Source: JAOUJD01 sp963726405
GTDB taxonomy: Bacteria; Pseudomonadota; Gammaproteobacteria; Burkholderiales; Burkholderiaceae_F
DNA length: 64,000 nucleotides
Direction: 5' to 3'
Assembly (NCBI GenBank): GCA_963726405.1
Contig: CAVSCF010000010.1
Span: 1-64,000 of the forward strand
The notes under the pieces were generated by a model. That model made no database searches and was not told the DNA's origin. It worked only from the letters and a program-made list of their open reading frames with translations. Made by a program: the position numbers and the translations under genes. Shown one piece after another: positions 9,065 through 18,759 of this stretch. Position 1 is the stretch's first letter. The number at the start of each line of letters is the position of its first letter.

Positions 9065-10350
9065 ATGGATAAGTGTGAGCTGTTCCGTCGTGTCGCAAGC
9101 CTTGCTCTGCTAACTCTCATCGTTGCCGGCGTGACGGCTTGTGCGTCCTACCCCACTGACCCAAACAGCCAGATTGACTACCACCTCAGTCGCGCTCAAG
9201 ACCAACTCTCTCGCTCGGCGGCTGGCTCGGCCGTGATCGAGTTGATGTCCGCTGCCGCGCGGCCGACGCCAAATGCGAAGGAGAGGGTGCAGACATTCGT
9301 CTCGACGCAAGCCAACGCGACTCCGCTCATTCGGTCGTGGTTCGACGACGCAATTAAGGCCGCCAGTACGCCTAGCGCTGCAAACACGACTTATGACGAG
9401 ATCGTCAGCGTAATGCCACCGAGTGTGGCTGCTCCATTGATCAAGCAGCTGAACGAGAGAGTCGTTCGGGAGAATGTCTCCGGACCGCTTCGATTCACCT
9501 TCGGCGACGATCGTTCGCGGTTCCCGGATCTACAGACGCCAAAGAACGAACGTCAGGTGGTCGATAACACGATCAATAGGCTGCAGGGAAAGGACCGAGA
9601 GCAGCGTCGTGAGTCCTTAATGGGCTTGACGGAATATGTTTCAAGGCAGGGCCTGCAGTCAGCCGAGGGAGTGCGAATTCGCTCTCTGTTGCCAACAATG
9701 AATATCACGAAGAACGAGCTTGAACTCGTGCGTCAGACCTACAGTGAGTTTGCAGCACAGCGAGAAAGGGAGGTCTCGCTCAAGGTGCATTTCGTGTTCA
9801 AAGGTGGAGACCGACTGATGCGCGACGACCTCGAGCGGGCAATGCAGTCTGAGCTCAAGGGTCTCGTTTTCGTTGCCTCCGAGAATGACGCACAACTGAT
9901 CCTCACCATAGAGAGTAGTGCGCCATGACGAGCGGATTAGTCCTGAACGGGCACAGACGATCACGTACGGATATACCGACGTCAATATGGTCGCCGCTGT
10001 GCTGTTGATGCCGAAGAATGCGTCATACATCTTTGAGCATGTAAGCGGTAGCGTGGAGATCGACTACGGCTACGTTGTGCAGTCCCTAGCGGGAAGGACT
10101 GATCGCAAGGAAAGCGTTGTCCGCGGAAAGGTGGGAGGGACCTATAGCCGCTGTCAGAACCAACGAATTCAGAATGTTTTTGGCGGTACAACGTCTGCGG
10201 ATTTCATTGCAAATGAGGATATGAATCCGACGCTGCTCCGGGCCGCGGGAAGTGTCAATTGACACGTTGCGTGGGGAGGTACTGACGAAGATTCTCGAGG
10301 CAGTGAAGGAAATTCCGCAGGTAAGGGCCGTCGAACAGATGAACAGCTAG
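9065..10350 (+). pseudogene. Unrecognised lipoprotein, frameshifted twice
   Basis: The start ATG at 9065 opens a lipoprotein signal (RRVASLALLTLIVAGVTAC), with the lipobox VTAC preceding the predicted lipidated cysteine. The first frame runs to a stop at 9928. A second segment (RAQTITYGYTDVNMVAAVL ... YIFEHVSGSVEIDYGYVV) continues to 10262. A third (REVSIDTLRGEVLTKILEAV) ends at TAG 10348-10350. The segments join naturally, so I read one gene of about 430 residues with breaks near 9925 and 10240. No known domain is recognised. It abuts the tRNA-Asn remnant at 10374, so it is the last gene of the inserted segment. Confidence 0.6.
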
Positions 10351-10373
10351 GTGAGCTCCGACGCTGCTCACAT

Positions 10374-10420
10374 AGGCTCTCGACCGGACTCGAATCGGGT
10401 GCCTGCGGAACGTCCGCCAG
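10374..10420 (-). repeat. Second decayed tRNA-Asn 3' fragment
   Basis: Reads like the T-arm, variable and anticodon-arm part of tRNA-Asn (GGCTCTCGACCGGACTCGAA then TGCCTGCGGA), with indels. Same orientation as the intact gene 150 bp away. It marks the right edge of the 6.66-10.37 kb inserted segment. Confidence 0.55.
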
Positions 10421-10440
10421 CTGACCGCCCCCGGAAACGA

Positions 10441-10467
10441 AAAGGGCCACCCCGAAGAGTGGCCCCC
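10441..10467 (-). terminator. Rho-independent terminator, minus strand
   Basis: Minus-strand hairpin GGGCCACTC/GGGTGGCCC with a short loop, followed by TTTTCG. It follows the tRNA-like fragment at 10477-10530, as if a whole tRNA-plus-terminator unit had once been duplicated. Confidence 0.75.
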
Positions 10468-10476
10468 GCGATGTCT

Positions 10477-10530
10477 GACCCCCCGACCCGGGCTCGACCC
10501 CGGGGACCCGCGGACTATTCGTCCGGATGT
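10477..10530 (-). repeat. Third decayed tRNA-Asn fragment
   Basis: Aligns with the intact gene from the acceptor/T-arm (CCCCCGACCCGGGCTCGACC) through the anticodon stem (GCGGACTATTCGTCCG in place of GCGGATTAACAGTCCG). The D-arm and 5' acceptor strand are missing, so it cannot be a working tRNA. Confidence 0.65.
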
Positions 10531-10562
10531 GAAAAAGGGGCCGCGCCGCGCCGACGCAACCC
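10530..10562 (-). terminator. Terminator of tRNA-Asn
   Basis: Minus-strand GC-rich hairpin (GGGG..GCG / CGC..CCCC) followed by TTTTTC, starting 12 nt after the tRNA 3' end. Confidence 0.75.
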
Positions 10563-10573
10563 CTTGAATTGGA

Positions 10574-10649
10574 TGGCTCCCCGACCTGGACTCGAACCAG
10601 GGACCTGCGGATTAACAGTCCGTCGCTCTACCAACTGAGCTATCGGGGA
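10574..10649 (-). tRNA. tRNA-Asn (GTT)
   Basis: A 76-nt cloverleaf on the minus strand: acceptor TCCCCGA/TCGGGGA, D-loop AGCTCAGTTGGTAGAGC, anticodon arm with loop CTGTTAA (anticodon GTT), T-loop GGTTCGAGTCC, and encoded CCA at 10574-10576. It has its own promoter and terminator. The 3' end has been used repeatedly as an insertion site, judging from three fragments on its downstream side. Confidence 0.97.
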
Positions 10650-10661
10650 AAAGAGCCCGCG

Positions 10662-10690
10662 ATTATAGCCACGGCCTCATGCCGTCGCAA
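10662..10690 (-). promoter_or_regulatory. Sigma-70 promoter of tRNA-Asn
   Basis: Minus strand: -35 TTGCGA at 10690-10685, 17-bp spacer, perfect -10 TATAAT at 10667-10662, 12 bp before the tRNA 5' end. Confidence 0.85.
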
Positions 10691-10706
10691 TTTCGCGGAC
10701 CTGCGG

Positions 10707-11912
10707 CTACTTGAACACCGTCGCGATCGCGGTGGCGATGTAGTCCAGGTTCTTGTGGTTCAGTGCGGCCACGCAGATGCGCCCGCTGCTCACCGCGTAG
10801 ATGCCGAACTCCTTCTGGAGCCGATCGACTTGCGCGGCATTCATTCCTGAGTAGGAGAACATGCCGCGCTGCTTCACCATGAACGACAGGTCCTGCGCGA
10901 TGCCACTTGCCTTCAGTCGCTCGGCCAGTCCACGGCGCATCTCCTTGATGCGCTCGCGCATCTCGCCAAGTTCCTTCTCCCACATCGCGCGGAGCGTGGG
11001 TTCGCCAAGGATCGTGGTGACCACCATGCCACCGTGCGTCGGCGGGGTGGAGTAGTTCGAGCGGATCACGCGCTTCAACTGGCTCAGCACGCGCGACGAC
11101 TCGTCCTTGCTGGCATCGACGATGGTGAGCGCACCAACCCGCTCGCCGTAGAGCGAGAAACTCTTGGAGAACGAACTCGACACGAGGAAGGTGAGGCCCG
11201 ACTCGGCGAACAGACGCACCGCGTGCCCGTCCGGCTCGATGCCGTCGCCGAAGCCCTGGTACGCGATGTCGAGGAAGGGCACGAGATCGGCTGCGCGCAC
11301 CGCGTCGAGAATCGCGGGCCACTGCTCCGGTGTCGGATCGACGCCCGTCGGGTTGTGGCAGCACGCATGCAGCACGACGACGGTCTTGGCCGGAAGCTTC
11401 TTCAGTCCCGCCACCATCGCCTCGATGTTCAATCCGCGCGTGGACGCGTCGTAGTACGGGTACGTGATGACGTCGAAGCCCGCGTACTCGAAGATGCTGC
11501 GATGGTTCTCCCAGCTGGGGTCGCTGATGGCGACCTTCGCACCGGGCAGCAGCCGGCGCAGCAGGTCGGCACCGACCTTCAGTCCACCCGTGCCACCCAG
11601 CGCCTGCGCGGTGATCGCCTTGCCGTCGCGGATGAGCGCCGAGTCCTTGCCGAACAGGAGTTGCTGGACAGCGAGGTCGTAGGCGGGAATTCCGTCGATC
11701 GGCAGGTAACCCCGCGGCAACGGCAGCGACGCCCGCTGGCGCTCGGCCTCGGCGACCGCCTGGAGGACGGGAATCTTTCCTTCCTCGTTGAGGTACACGC
11801 CGACACCGAGGTTGACCTTGTGGTCGCGCGCATCGTGCTGGAACGCCTCGGTCAGTCCGAGGATCGGATCGCGCGGCGCCATTTCCACGCCGGCAAAGAG
11901 GGAAGCACCCAT
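10707..11912 (-). CDS. tyrB: Aromatic/aspartate aminotransferase (class I, PLP)
   Basis: A 401-residue fold-type I PLP transaminase that moves amino groups between aspartate or aromatic amino acids and 2-oxoglutarate. PLP-site residues are intact: HNPTG (186-190), D215 and Y218 in FLDIAYQG, Schiff-base K250 in SSSFSKS, R258, and the C-terminal SSGRICVA arginine that binds the substrate carboxylate. I chose the ATG at 11912 (MGASLFAGVEMAPRDPI), which matches family N-termini, over an upstream ATG. The gene ends 57 bp from the tRNA-Asn promoter region and is divergent from uvrB. AspC versus TyrB preference cannot be decided from sequence. Confidence 0.93.
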   Translation of the reverse strand: MGASLFAGVEMAPRDPILGLTEAFQHDARDHKVNLGVGVYLNEEGKIPVLQAVAEAERQRASLPLPRGYLPIDGIPAYDLAVQQLLFGKDSALIRDGKAITAQALGGTGGLKVGADLLRRLLPGAKVAISDPSWENHRSIFEYAGFDVITYPYYDASTRGLNIEAMVAGLKKLPAKTVVVLHACCHNPTGVDPTPEQWPAILDAVRAADLVPFLDIAYQGFGDGIEPDGHAVRLFAESGLTFLVSSSFSKSFSLYGERVGALTIVDASKDESSRVLSQLKRVIRSNYSTPPTHGGMVVTTILGEPTLRAMWEKELGEMRERIKEMRRGLAERLKASGIAQDLSFMVKQRGMFSYSGMNAAQVDRLQKEFGIYAVSSGRICVAALNHKNLDYIATAIATVFK

Positions 11913-12221
11913 CGTTTTTTCTTTCGTTGCAGTGCGCAAATCCCCACGGTTTGCGCGGAAAATCAAAACGTTATCACACCGTCCCCGGCCGCCGCACGTG
12001 CAGCACTGACCTGCCTCAAGGGCGTCGGAACGGCGGCAAGGTGACCGGTGGGGCTTGACAAACCGGTCCGAGCAGGCTCTCTGGAATCATTCTCAATTGA
12101 CTCGCAAGTCCTTGATAACTAAGACCCCAGATAGGCGTCGTGACCGATAAAAATGCTAGGTTTTTTGGTCTCGCGATGCTAGGATGGCCGTTGCCCTACG
12201 GATATTGCGTCGCAATAAGCC
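11913..12221. promoter_or_regulatory. Divergent intergenic region tyrB/uvrB
   Basis: About 310 bp without a gene. It contains TTGACA near 12055 and TTGACT near 12095 as possible -35 elements for uvrB, and ATGCTAGG twice, about 20 bp apart, near 12151-12182. No LexA-type CTGT-N8-ACAG box is visible, so SOS control of uvrB is not supported here. Confidence 0.45.
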
Positions 12222-14282
<2,061 letters not shown>

Positions 14283-14466
14283 CAGGACGCGGCAAAAGGA
14301 TGTGTCACCCGCGAAACTTTGACGGGTTTTGGGGGTCTGCGGGAACTGAAGTGCGCCGCCGGTGCGGCTGGCGCGTTGAACAGGTTCAGGGAAGACCGGG
14401 AGCGGCTCGAAACCCGGATGACAAAGGGCGGTAACACCACCCACAGAAGGAAAGGCGAACTGGGAT

Positions 14467-14955
14467 ATGACGAAAGTACTTTTTGTTTGCATGGGAAATA
14501 TCTGCCGTTCTCCCACGGCGGAAGCGGTGTTCCGCAAGATGGCGGCCGACAGCGGGCTCGACGAGACCGTGAAGATCGCCTCCGCGGGCACGCACGCCTA
14601 CCACGTGGGTGAGCCGGCCGACGTGCGCGCCCAGCAGGCCGCCCGCAAGCGTGGATACGACCTCGGGGAGTTCCGCGCGCGCCAGGTCACGCAGGACGAC
14701 TTCAACGCGTACGACCTCATCCTCGCGATGGACTGGGAGAACCTGTCGCTGCTCCAGCAGCAGGCGCCGCGCAGCGCCAAGCACAAGCTGCATCTGCTGA
14801 TGCGCTTCGCCGGCGAGTTCGACGCCGCCACGGTGCCCGATCCGTATTACGGCGGCGCCGAAGGCTTCAACACGGTGCTCGACTACGTCGAGGACGCGTG
14901 CCAGGGCCTTCTTGAAGTGGTGCGCAAGCGCGTCACGATGTACGCGGCCGCCTGA
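14467..14955 (+). CDS. Low-molecular-weight protein-tyrosine phosphatase
   Basis: A 162-residue cytosolic phosphatase of the LMW-PTP/arsenate-reductase fold. The P-loop CMGNICRS places nucleophile C8 and R14 at the N-terminus; the general acid is D125 in VPDPYYGG. Length and motif order match the family. It stands alone 184 bp after uvrB with its own terminator downstream, so there is no neighbouring kinase to suggest a capsule or exopolysaccharide role. Substrate unknown. Confidence 0.93.
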   Translation: MTKVLFVCMGNICRSPTAEAVFRKMAADSGLDETVKIASAGTHAYHVGEPADVRAQQAARKRGYDLGEFRARQVTQDDFNAYDLILAMDWENLSLLQQQAPRSAKHKLHLLMRFAGEFDAATVPDPYYGGAEGFNTVLDYVEDACQGLLEVVRKRVTMYAAA

Positions 14956-14982
14956 CGCCCGTCGGCCGCATCGTCTGTCCCA

Positions 14983-15018
14983 CGGGGCACCGGCCCAGCG
15001 CGCGGTGCCCCGTCTTTA
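14983..15018 (+). terminator. Terminator after the phosphatase gene
   Basis: 10-bp stem CGGGGCACCG/CGGTGCCCCG with a loop of about 10 nt, followed by TCTTTAATT. Confidence 0.8.
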
Positions 15019-15055
15019 ATTCCCCTTCGCGTTTTCGCTCGGCTACGCTGCGTCC

Positions 15056-15625
15056 ATGAGCGCGAGCGATGTCCTGTCCTTCTGGTTTGGCGAGCCCGGT
15101 TCCGCGGACTACCTGCAAACGCGCGAGTTGTGGTTCAAGAAGTCCGACGCGACGGATCGGCTGATTTCGGAAAAGTTCGGGCCGGTCATCGAACGCGCAT
15201 TGCTTGGCCAGCACGATGACTGGGCGGCCACGCCCCGCGGCGCGCTGGCCCTTGTCATCCTGCTCGACCAGTTCACACGCAACGTCTTTCGCGGAACGCC
15301 GCGCGCGTTCGCCGGCGACCCGCGGGCGCTGGCCCTGAGCATGCGGCTGGTCGACACCTCGCGCGACATGACGCTCGCGCCGGTCGAACGCTGGTTCGTC
15401 TACATGCCGCTGGAACACTCGGAGCGGCTGCTCGACCAGTACGAGTCGGTCCGGTTGTTCGAGCGGCTGGCCGCCGACGGCCTGGATGCGCCGCTCGACT
15501 GGGCGCGCCGGCACTTCGAGGTCGTCAAGCGCTTCGGCCGCTTCCCTCACCGCAACGCCATCCTCGGGCGCGCATCGACGCCCGAGGAGATCGAGTACCT
15601 GAAGCAGCCGGGCTCCGGCTTTTGA
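15056..15625 (+). CDS. DUF924 family protein
   Basis: A 189-residue member of the DUF924 family, an alpha-helical TPR-like fold of unknown function. Family hallmarks: VLSFWFGEPG at the start, WFKKSDATDRLI, the LVILLDQFTRNVFRGTPRAF block, YMPLEHSE, and the C-terminal RFGRFPHRNAILGR. Complete length. It is a stand-alone gene following a terminator; no functional link to its neighbours is visible. Confidence 0.9.
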   Translation: MSASDVLSFWFGEPGSADYLQTRELWFKKSDATDRLISEKFGPVIERALLGQHDDWAATPRGALALVILLDQFTRNVFRGTPRAFAGDPRALALSMRLVDTSRDMTLAPVERWFVYMPLEHSERLLDQYESVRLFERLAADGLDAPLDWARRHFEVVKRFGRFPHRNAILGRASTPEEIEYLKQPGSGF

Positions 15626-15740
15626 GTCGCCGCATGCGGCGAAGTCGCTGGGGTGCTGCTCCCTTGTGCGCTGATCGCGCTGCGCTGTTCGGCGAGTCCA
15701 CTGCGCGTCGAACGCTGTGGACAGGCCGTAACCCGCCCAG

Positions 15741-15774
15741 GCGCAGGGAACTCTGCATCGCGCAGCAGCGCCCC
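15741..15774 (+). repeat. Repeat motif left of mazEF
   Basis: Contains GGGAACTC, five to six variable bases, then GCAGCAGCGCCC. A second copy with the same order lies at 16636-16669, so the pair brackets the mazEF genes about 0.9 kb apart. A nearby CGCTGTGGACAG (about 15713-15724) recurs inverted near 16555. Meaning unknown; possibly an intergenic repeat family or the edge of an inserted segment. Confidence 0.4.
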
Positions 15775-15861
15775 CTGGATGCAGAAACGCTTGCCTGCTG
15801 ACGTGCGACCAAGAGTCGGCCGGAGTCGTGCGCTCCAAACGCAGGGGCTACAGCAGGAAGC

Positions 15862-15895
15862 TTGTCTCTTCCTGTCGTTGTATCTACAATGTAGA
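15862..15895 (+). promoter_or_regulatory. mazEF promoter with palindromic operator
   Basis: -35 TTGTCT at 15862-15867, 17-bp spacer, -10 TACAAT at 15885-15890. A perfect palindrome TCTACA-A-TGTAGA (15883-15895) lies on the -10, the expected site for MazE or MazEF autorepression. Confidence 0.75.
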
Positions 15896-15914
15896 AACAT
15901 TTGGGAGGGTAGCC

Positions 15915-16148
15915 ATGCGAGTCGAGGTATGCAAGTGGGGCAACAGCGCCGCCGTGCGAGTTCCGGCACCAGCGCTCCGGGACGCGGGGTTGGAGATTGG
16001 TCAGAGCCTGGAACTGCGCGTCGAAGGCGGCCGGCTGGTGCTCGAGCCTGCAGCCGAAAGCCTCGATGCGCTGCTCGCGAAAGTAACGCCGGAGAACCGT
16101 CACGGACTGGCACTCGAGGGGCCATCCGTCGGGGCTGAGACGTGGTGA
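15915..16148 (+). CDS. mazE: MazE-like antitoxin (AbrB/SpoVT fold)
   Basis: A 77-residue antitoxin. The N-terminal swapped-hairpin DNA-binding fold is recognisable from RVEVCKWGNSAAVRVPAPAL and LEIGQSLELRVEGGRLVL; the acidic C-terminal tail would wrap the toxin. The ATG at 15915 sits behind GGGAGGG. Its last 7 bases overlap mazF, so the two are translationally coupled. The palindromic operator upstream fits autoregulation. Confidence 0.9.
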   Translation: MRVEVCKWGNSAAVRVPAPALRDAGLEIGQSLELRVEGGRLVLEPAAESLDALLAKVTPENRHGLALEGPSVGAETW

Positions 16149-16486
16149 CCAGGGCTTACACCCCAGAACGAGGCGACGTGGTGTGGCTGGACTTCACCCC
16201 GCAGGCAGGGCATGAGCAGGCGGGTCGCCGGCCCGCGCTGGTGCTCTCGCCCAAGGCCTACAACGGAAAAACCGATCTGATGCTGTGCTGCCCGGTCACG
16301 AGTCAAGTCAAGGGCTATCCATTCGAAGTGCCCATGGTGCCTGCCTCAGGGAAGGTCGCCGGCGTTGCGCTGTCCGACCAGATACGCTGCCTCGACTGGA
16401 AGTCGCGCAAGGCCGCCAAGTTCGCCACCGCGACGGCCGCCTGCGTGTCGGCGGTGGGCGCGAAGGTCAAGTTGCTACTGCCCTGA
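16142..16486 (+). CDS. mazF: MazF/PemK-family endoribonuclease toxin
   Basis: A 114-residue toxin that cuts mRNA at short motifs. Family features: RGDVVWLDFTPQAGHEQAGRRPALVLSP, where the strand-loop R of GRRPALVLS and the downstream CCPVTSQVKGYPFEV threonine/serine form the active site, then LSDQIRCLDW. The start is GTG at 16142, overlapping the mazE stop; GTG at 16145 is an alternative. Complete length, so the pair looks functional. The cleavage motif cannot be predicted. Confidence 0.92.
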   Translation: MVTRAYTPERGDVVWLDFTPQAGHEQAGRRPALVLSPKAYNGKTDLMLCCPVTSQVKGYPFEVPMVPASGKVAGVALSDQIRCLDWKSRKAAKFATATAACVSAVGAKVKLLLP

Positions 16487-16500
16487 GCCGAAACGGCTTT

Positions 16501-16522
16501 GGACCACGCCGACGTCGGGCGT
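16501..16522 (-). repeat. Partial duplicate of the 3' end of the SbtB-like gene
   Basis: Twenty of 22 bases match 16691-16712, including the 14-mer CACGCCGACGTCGG. The second copy encodes part of the TSDVGVF end of the P-II-like protein. The copies lie 190 bp apart between mazF and that gene. Confidence 0.5.
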
Positions 16523-16635
16523 TGCATTCGACTCCGGGCGCGACACTCCGCTCTGTCCACAGCGCGCGGCGCGTCGATCGTGGTGTGGGGTGCTCGCGCG
16601 TCGCGCGGAGTTGAGGCGCCCCGCAGCGCGATTGG

Positions 16636-16669
16636 CGCGCGAGGAACTCCCGGGACGCAGCAGCGCCCG
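16636..16669 (+). repeat. Repeat motif right of mazEF
   Basis: Second copy of the motif at 15741-15774 (GGAACTC, spacer, GCAGCAGCGCCC), ending 4 bp before the P-II-like gene's stop codon. Confidence 0.4.
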
Positions 16670-16673
16670 ACCG

Positions 16674-16976
16674 CTAGAACTTCTGCGGCCGGAACACGCC
16701 GACGTCGGACGTGAACATCACGATGGCGTAGTGGGGCGCGTATTCCGTCAGCACGTGCTGCGCGATCTGCTCCGCAACCGCGGCCTCGGTGATGATCTTC
16801 ATCTCGATCGAGCGGTCGTTCTCCCAGCTCGACTCGCGCTCGCCGCGTCCGCCGCCCCCGCGCACGTCGGTGATGGTGTAACCCTGCACGCCGAAGCGCC
16901 TGGCGTCGCGCACCAGGTTCTTCTCCAGCGCGGCCTCGCCGATGATCACGAGCAGCTTGCGGGCGTGCGTTTCCAT
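16674..16976 (-). CDS. P-II-like signalling protein (SbtB type)
   Basis: A 100-residue small trimeric P-II superfamily protein. N-terminal KLLVIIGEAALEKNLV and GVQGYTITDVRGGGGRGERES match the beta strand and T-loop entry, and AEQIAQHVLTEYAPHYAIVMF the C-terminal half. In this family members bind adenyl nucleotides and gate the partner transporter. It starts 1 bp after the sbtA stop on the same strand, the classic sbtA-sbtB arrangement, which is the main reason for the SbtB call. The extended C-terminal redox loop of cyanobacterial SbtB is absent (ends FRPQKF). Confidence 0.8.
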   Translation of the reverse strand: METHARKLLVIIGEAALEKNLVRDARRFGVQGYTITDVRGGGGRGERESSWENDRSIEMKIITEAAVAEQIAQHVLTEYAPHYAIVMFTSDVGVFRPQKF

Positions 16977-16977
16977 C

Positions 16978-17931
16978 TCAACTCCCCAGCCAGCGGGCGA
17001 TCTGCAGGTAGATCGGGATCCCGAGCGTGATGTTGAACGGGAAGGTGACGCCGAGGGCCACGCCGATCGACAGCGCCGGATTCGCTTCGGGCACCGCCAC
17101 CCGCATCGCTGTCGGCGCGGCGATGTACGACGCGCTCGCCGCGAGCGTGGCCAGCAATGCGGTGCCACCGAGAGACAGCCCGAGCAGGTGCCCGACGACG
17201 GCCCCCAGCACGCCGAGCGCCAGCGGGGTGGCGAGGCCGAAGACGACCAGGAAGGCGCCGGCACGCCGGAGATCCGCGATGCGTCCGCCGGCGACCAGGC
17301 CCATTTCCAGCAGGAAGAGCGCCAGCACGCCCTTGAAGAGACCGAAGAAGAGCGGCTCGACCGGCTTCAGCCCCGCCGGCCCGGCGATGAAGCCGATCAG
17401 CAGGCCGCCGAGCAGCAGCACGACGCTCTTGCCGAAGAGCACCTCGTGCGCCAGCACGCCCCAGTTGACGACGTTGCGCGTTCCGCCGGCATCGACCGCG
17501 AACCGGCGGGCGAGCACGATGCCCACGATGATGCCGGGCGCCTCCATCAGCGCGACGAGCAGCGGCATGTGGGGCTCGCTCGCGATGCCGGCGCTCAGCA
17601 GCACGCTGCTTGCCACGGCGAAGGTGACGACGGACACCGAACCGTAGTGCGCGGCGATCGAAGCGCTGTCGGCCGTCGACAGTCGCCCGAGCCGGCGCAG
17701 CACCGGGAAGAGCAGCAGCGGGATGATCGCGCCGAGGGCGATCGCCGCCAGGGCGTGCGGCAGCACGGCGAGCGCCGGCTGGCGCGCGAGTTCGACACCG
17801 CCTTTCAGGCCGATGGCGAGCAGGAGGTAGATCGCCAGCGCTTCGTACAGCGCCTCGGGCAGCCGCAGGTCGCTCTTCGCGAGCTTCGCCGCGACCCCGA
17901 GGACGAAGAACAGGACGACGGGATCGAGCAT
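16978..17931 (-). CDS. sbtA: SbtA-family sodium-dependent bicarbonate transporter
   Basis: A 317-residue membrane protein with about ten hydrophobic segments in two inverted halves. Family signatures: LLLAIGLKGGVELA in the first half, GSVSVVTFAVASS after TADSASIAAHYG, and LATLAASASYIAAPTAMR with NITLGIPIY in the second. In cyanobacteria it imports bicarbonate with sodium. Here it shares one base with the end of the Nudix gene (TGATG junction) and precedes the P-II-like gene, so regulation by nucleotide state is likely. In a non-photosynthetic bacterium the substrate could serve anaplerotic carboxylation; this is inference. Confidence 0.88.
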   Translation of the reverse strand: MLDPVVLFFVLGVAAKLAKSDLRLPEALYEALAIYLLLAIGLKGGVELARQPALAVLPHALAAIALGAIIPLLLFPVLRRLGRLSTADSASIAAHYGSVSVVTFAVASSVLLSAGIASEPHMPLLVALMEAPGIIVGIVLARRFAVDAGGTRNVVNWGVLAHEVLFGKSVVLLLGGLLIGFIAGPAGLKPVEPLFFGLFKGVLALFLLEMGLVAGGRIADLRRAGAFLVVFGLATPLALGVLGAVVGHLLGLSLGGTALLATLAASASYIAAPTAMRVAVPEANPALSIGVALGVTFPFNITLGIPIYLQIARWLGS

Positions 17932-18758
17932 CAGGTGTACAGGCCCGGCGTCGTGGCAATGTTTCCGCGTCGGGTGAGCGACTCGAGCATGACCAGCGCG
18001 GCTTCGAGCGTGAACTCGTCGCGCTCGATCGCCTCCACCACGGCCCCGATCGGCCGCGATTCGATCGCGTCCACTTCGCCGTCCTGGTTCTTCGGCTCGG
18101 TGTTGCCGGTCAGCGTCGCGTCATAGACGTGGATCGTCTCGCTCTGCACGCCCTCGGGCACCGGTCGGAGCAGCGTGAAGGTGCGGCCGTGATGGACCTC
18201 GATGCGATCGAGTTCGATGCCGGCTTCCTCCCACGCTTCACGTTCGAGTGCCTGCTCGAGCGTCTCGCCATGGGGCACCATGCCGCCGACCAGGTTGTCC
18301 CAGCACCCGGGATCGATCTGCTTGTGCGCAGCACGCCGCGCGACGACGACGTCGCCGTCTTCCGAGTACGCGTTCAGGTGCACCGCGGTGGTGGCGATGC
18401 CCAGGGGACGGCAGGCGCTTCGCTCGATCGCCGCGAGCACCGGGCCGCGGGGGCCGGCGCGCACCGACAGCAGTTCGTCGCGCCAGCCCGTCAACATGCC
18501 GGCATCGCGCAACGCCATGGCCGTGCGTTCGAGGCACGCCGTGCGGCGAATCTCATCCATGCCACGGTCCATGAGGACGAGCTCGCCGTCCCTCCACGCG
18601 AAATCGTCGGTGTGGCGAAGGAAGCGCGCGACGTCGGACCGCACGAGCCCGACCGGATAGCCGGCCACCCGCAGGGTCACGAGGTCGCCGGGCAACGGCG
18701 GGCGCGCCCGCGCCAGCAGGCGGGTGGCGAGATCGTTCAGGCGCTCGCCGCTCGCCAT
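17931..18758 (-). CDS. DUF4743 plus Nudix hydrolase
   Basis: A 275-residue protein. The N-terminal half resembles DUF4743 (LRVAGYPVGLVRSDVARFL). The C-terminal Nudix domain carries the box G-x5-E-x7-REUxEExGU: GGMVPHGETLEQALEREAWEEAGI. Relatives with this architecture act on thiamine phosphate derivatives or other nucleoside-diphosphate-like compounds; the substrate here is unknown. It lies one base after lysS and is coupled to sbtA. Confidence 0.88.
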   Translation of the reverse strand: MASGERLNDLATRLLARARPPLPGDLVTLRVAGYPVGLVRSDVARFLRHTDDFAWRDGELVLMDRGMDEIRRTACLERTAMALRDAGMLTGWRDELLSVRAGPRGPVLAAIERSACRPLGIATTAVHLNAYSEDGDVVVARRAAHKQIDPGCWDNLVGGMVPHGETLEQALEREAWEEAGIELDRIEVHHGRTFTLLRPVPEGVQSETIHVYDATLTGNTEPKNQDGEVDAIESRPIGAVVEAIERDEFTLEAALVMLESLTRRGNIATTPGLYT

Positions 18759-18759
18759 G

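Noticed and set aside
10477..10530. Second functional tRNA gene
   Set aside because: The D-arm and 5' acceptor half are missing and the anticodon arm is altered; a terminator occupies the place of the 5' half.
12080..12105. Fur-box-like AATCATTCTCAATT upstream of uvrB
   Set aside because: Poor match to the palindromic consensus and no iron gene nearby.
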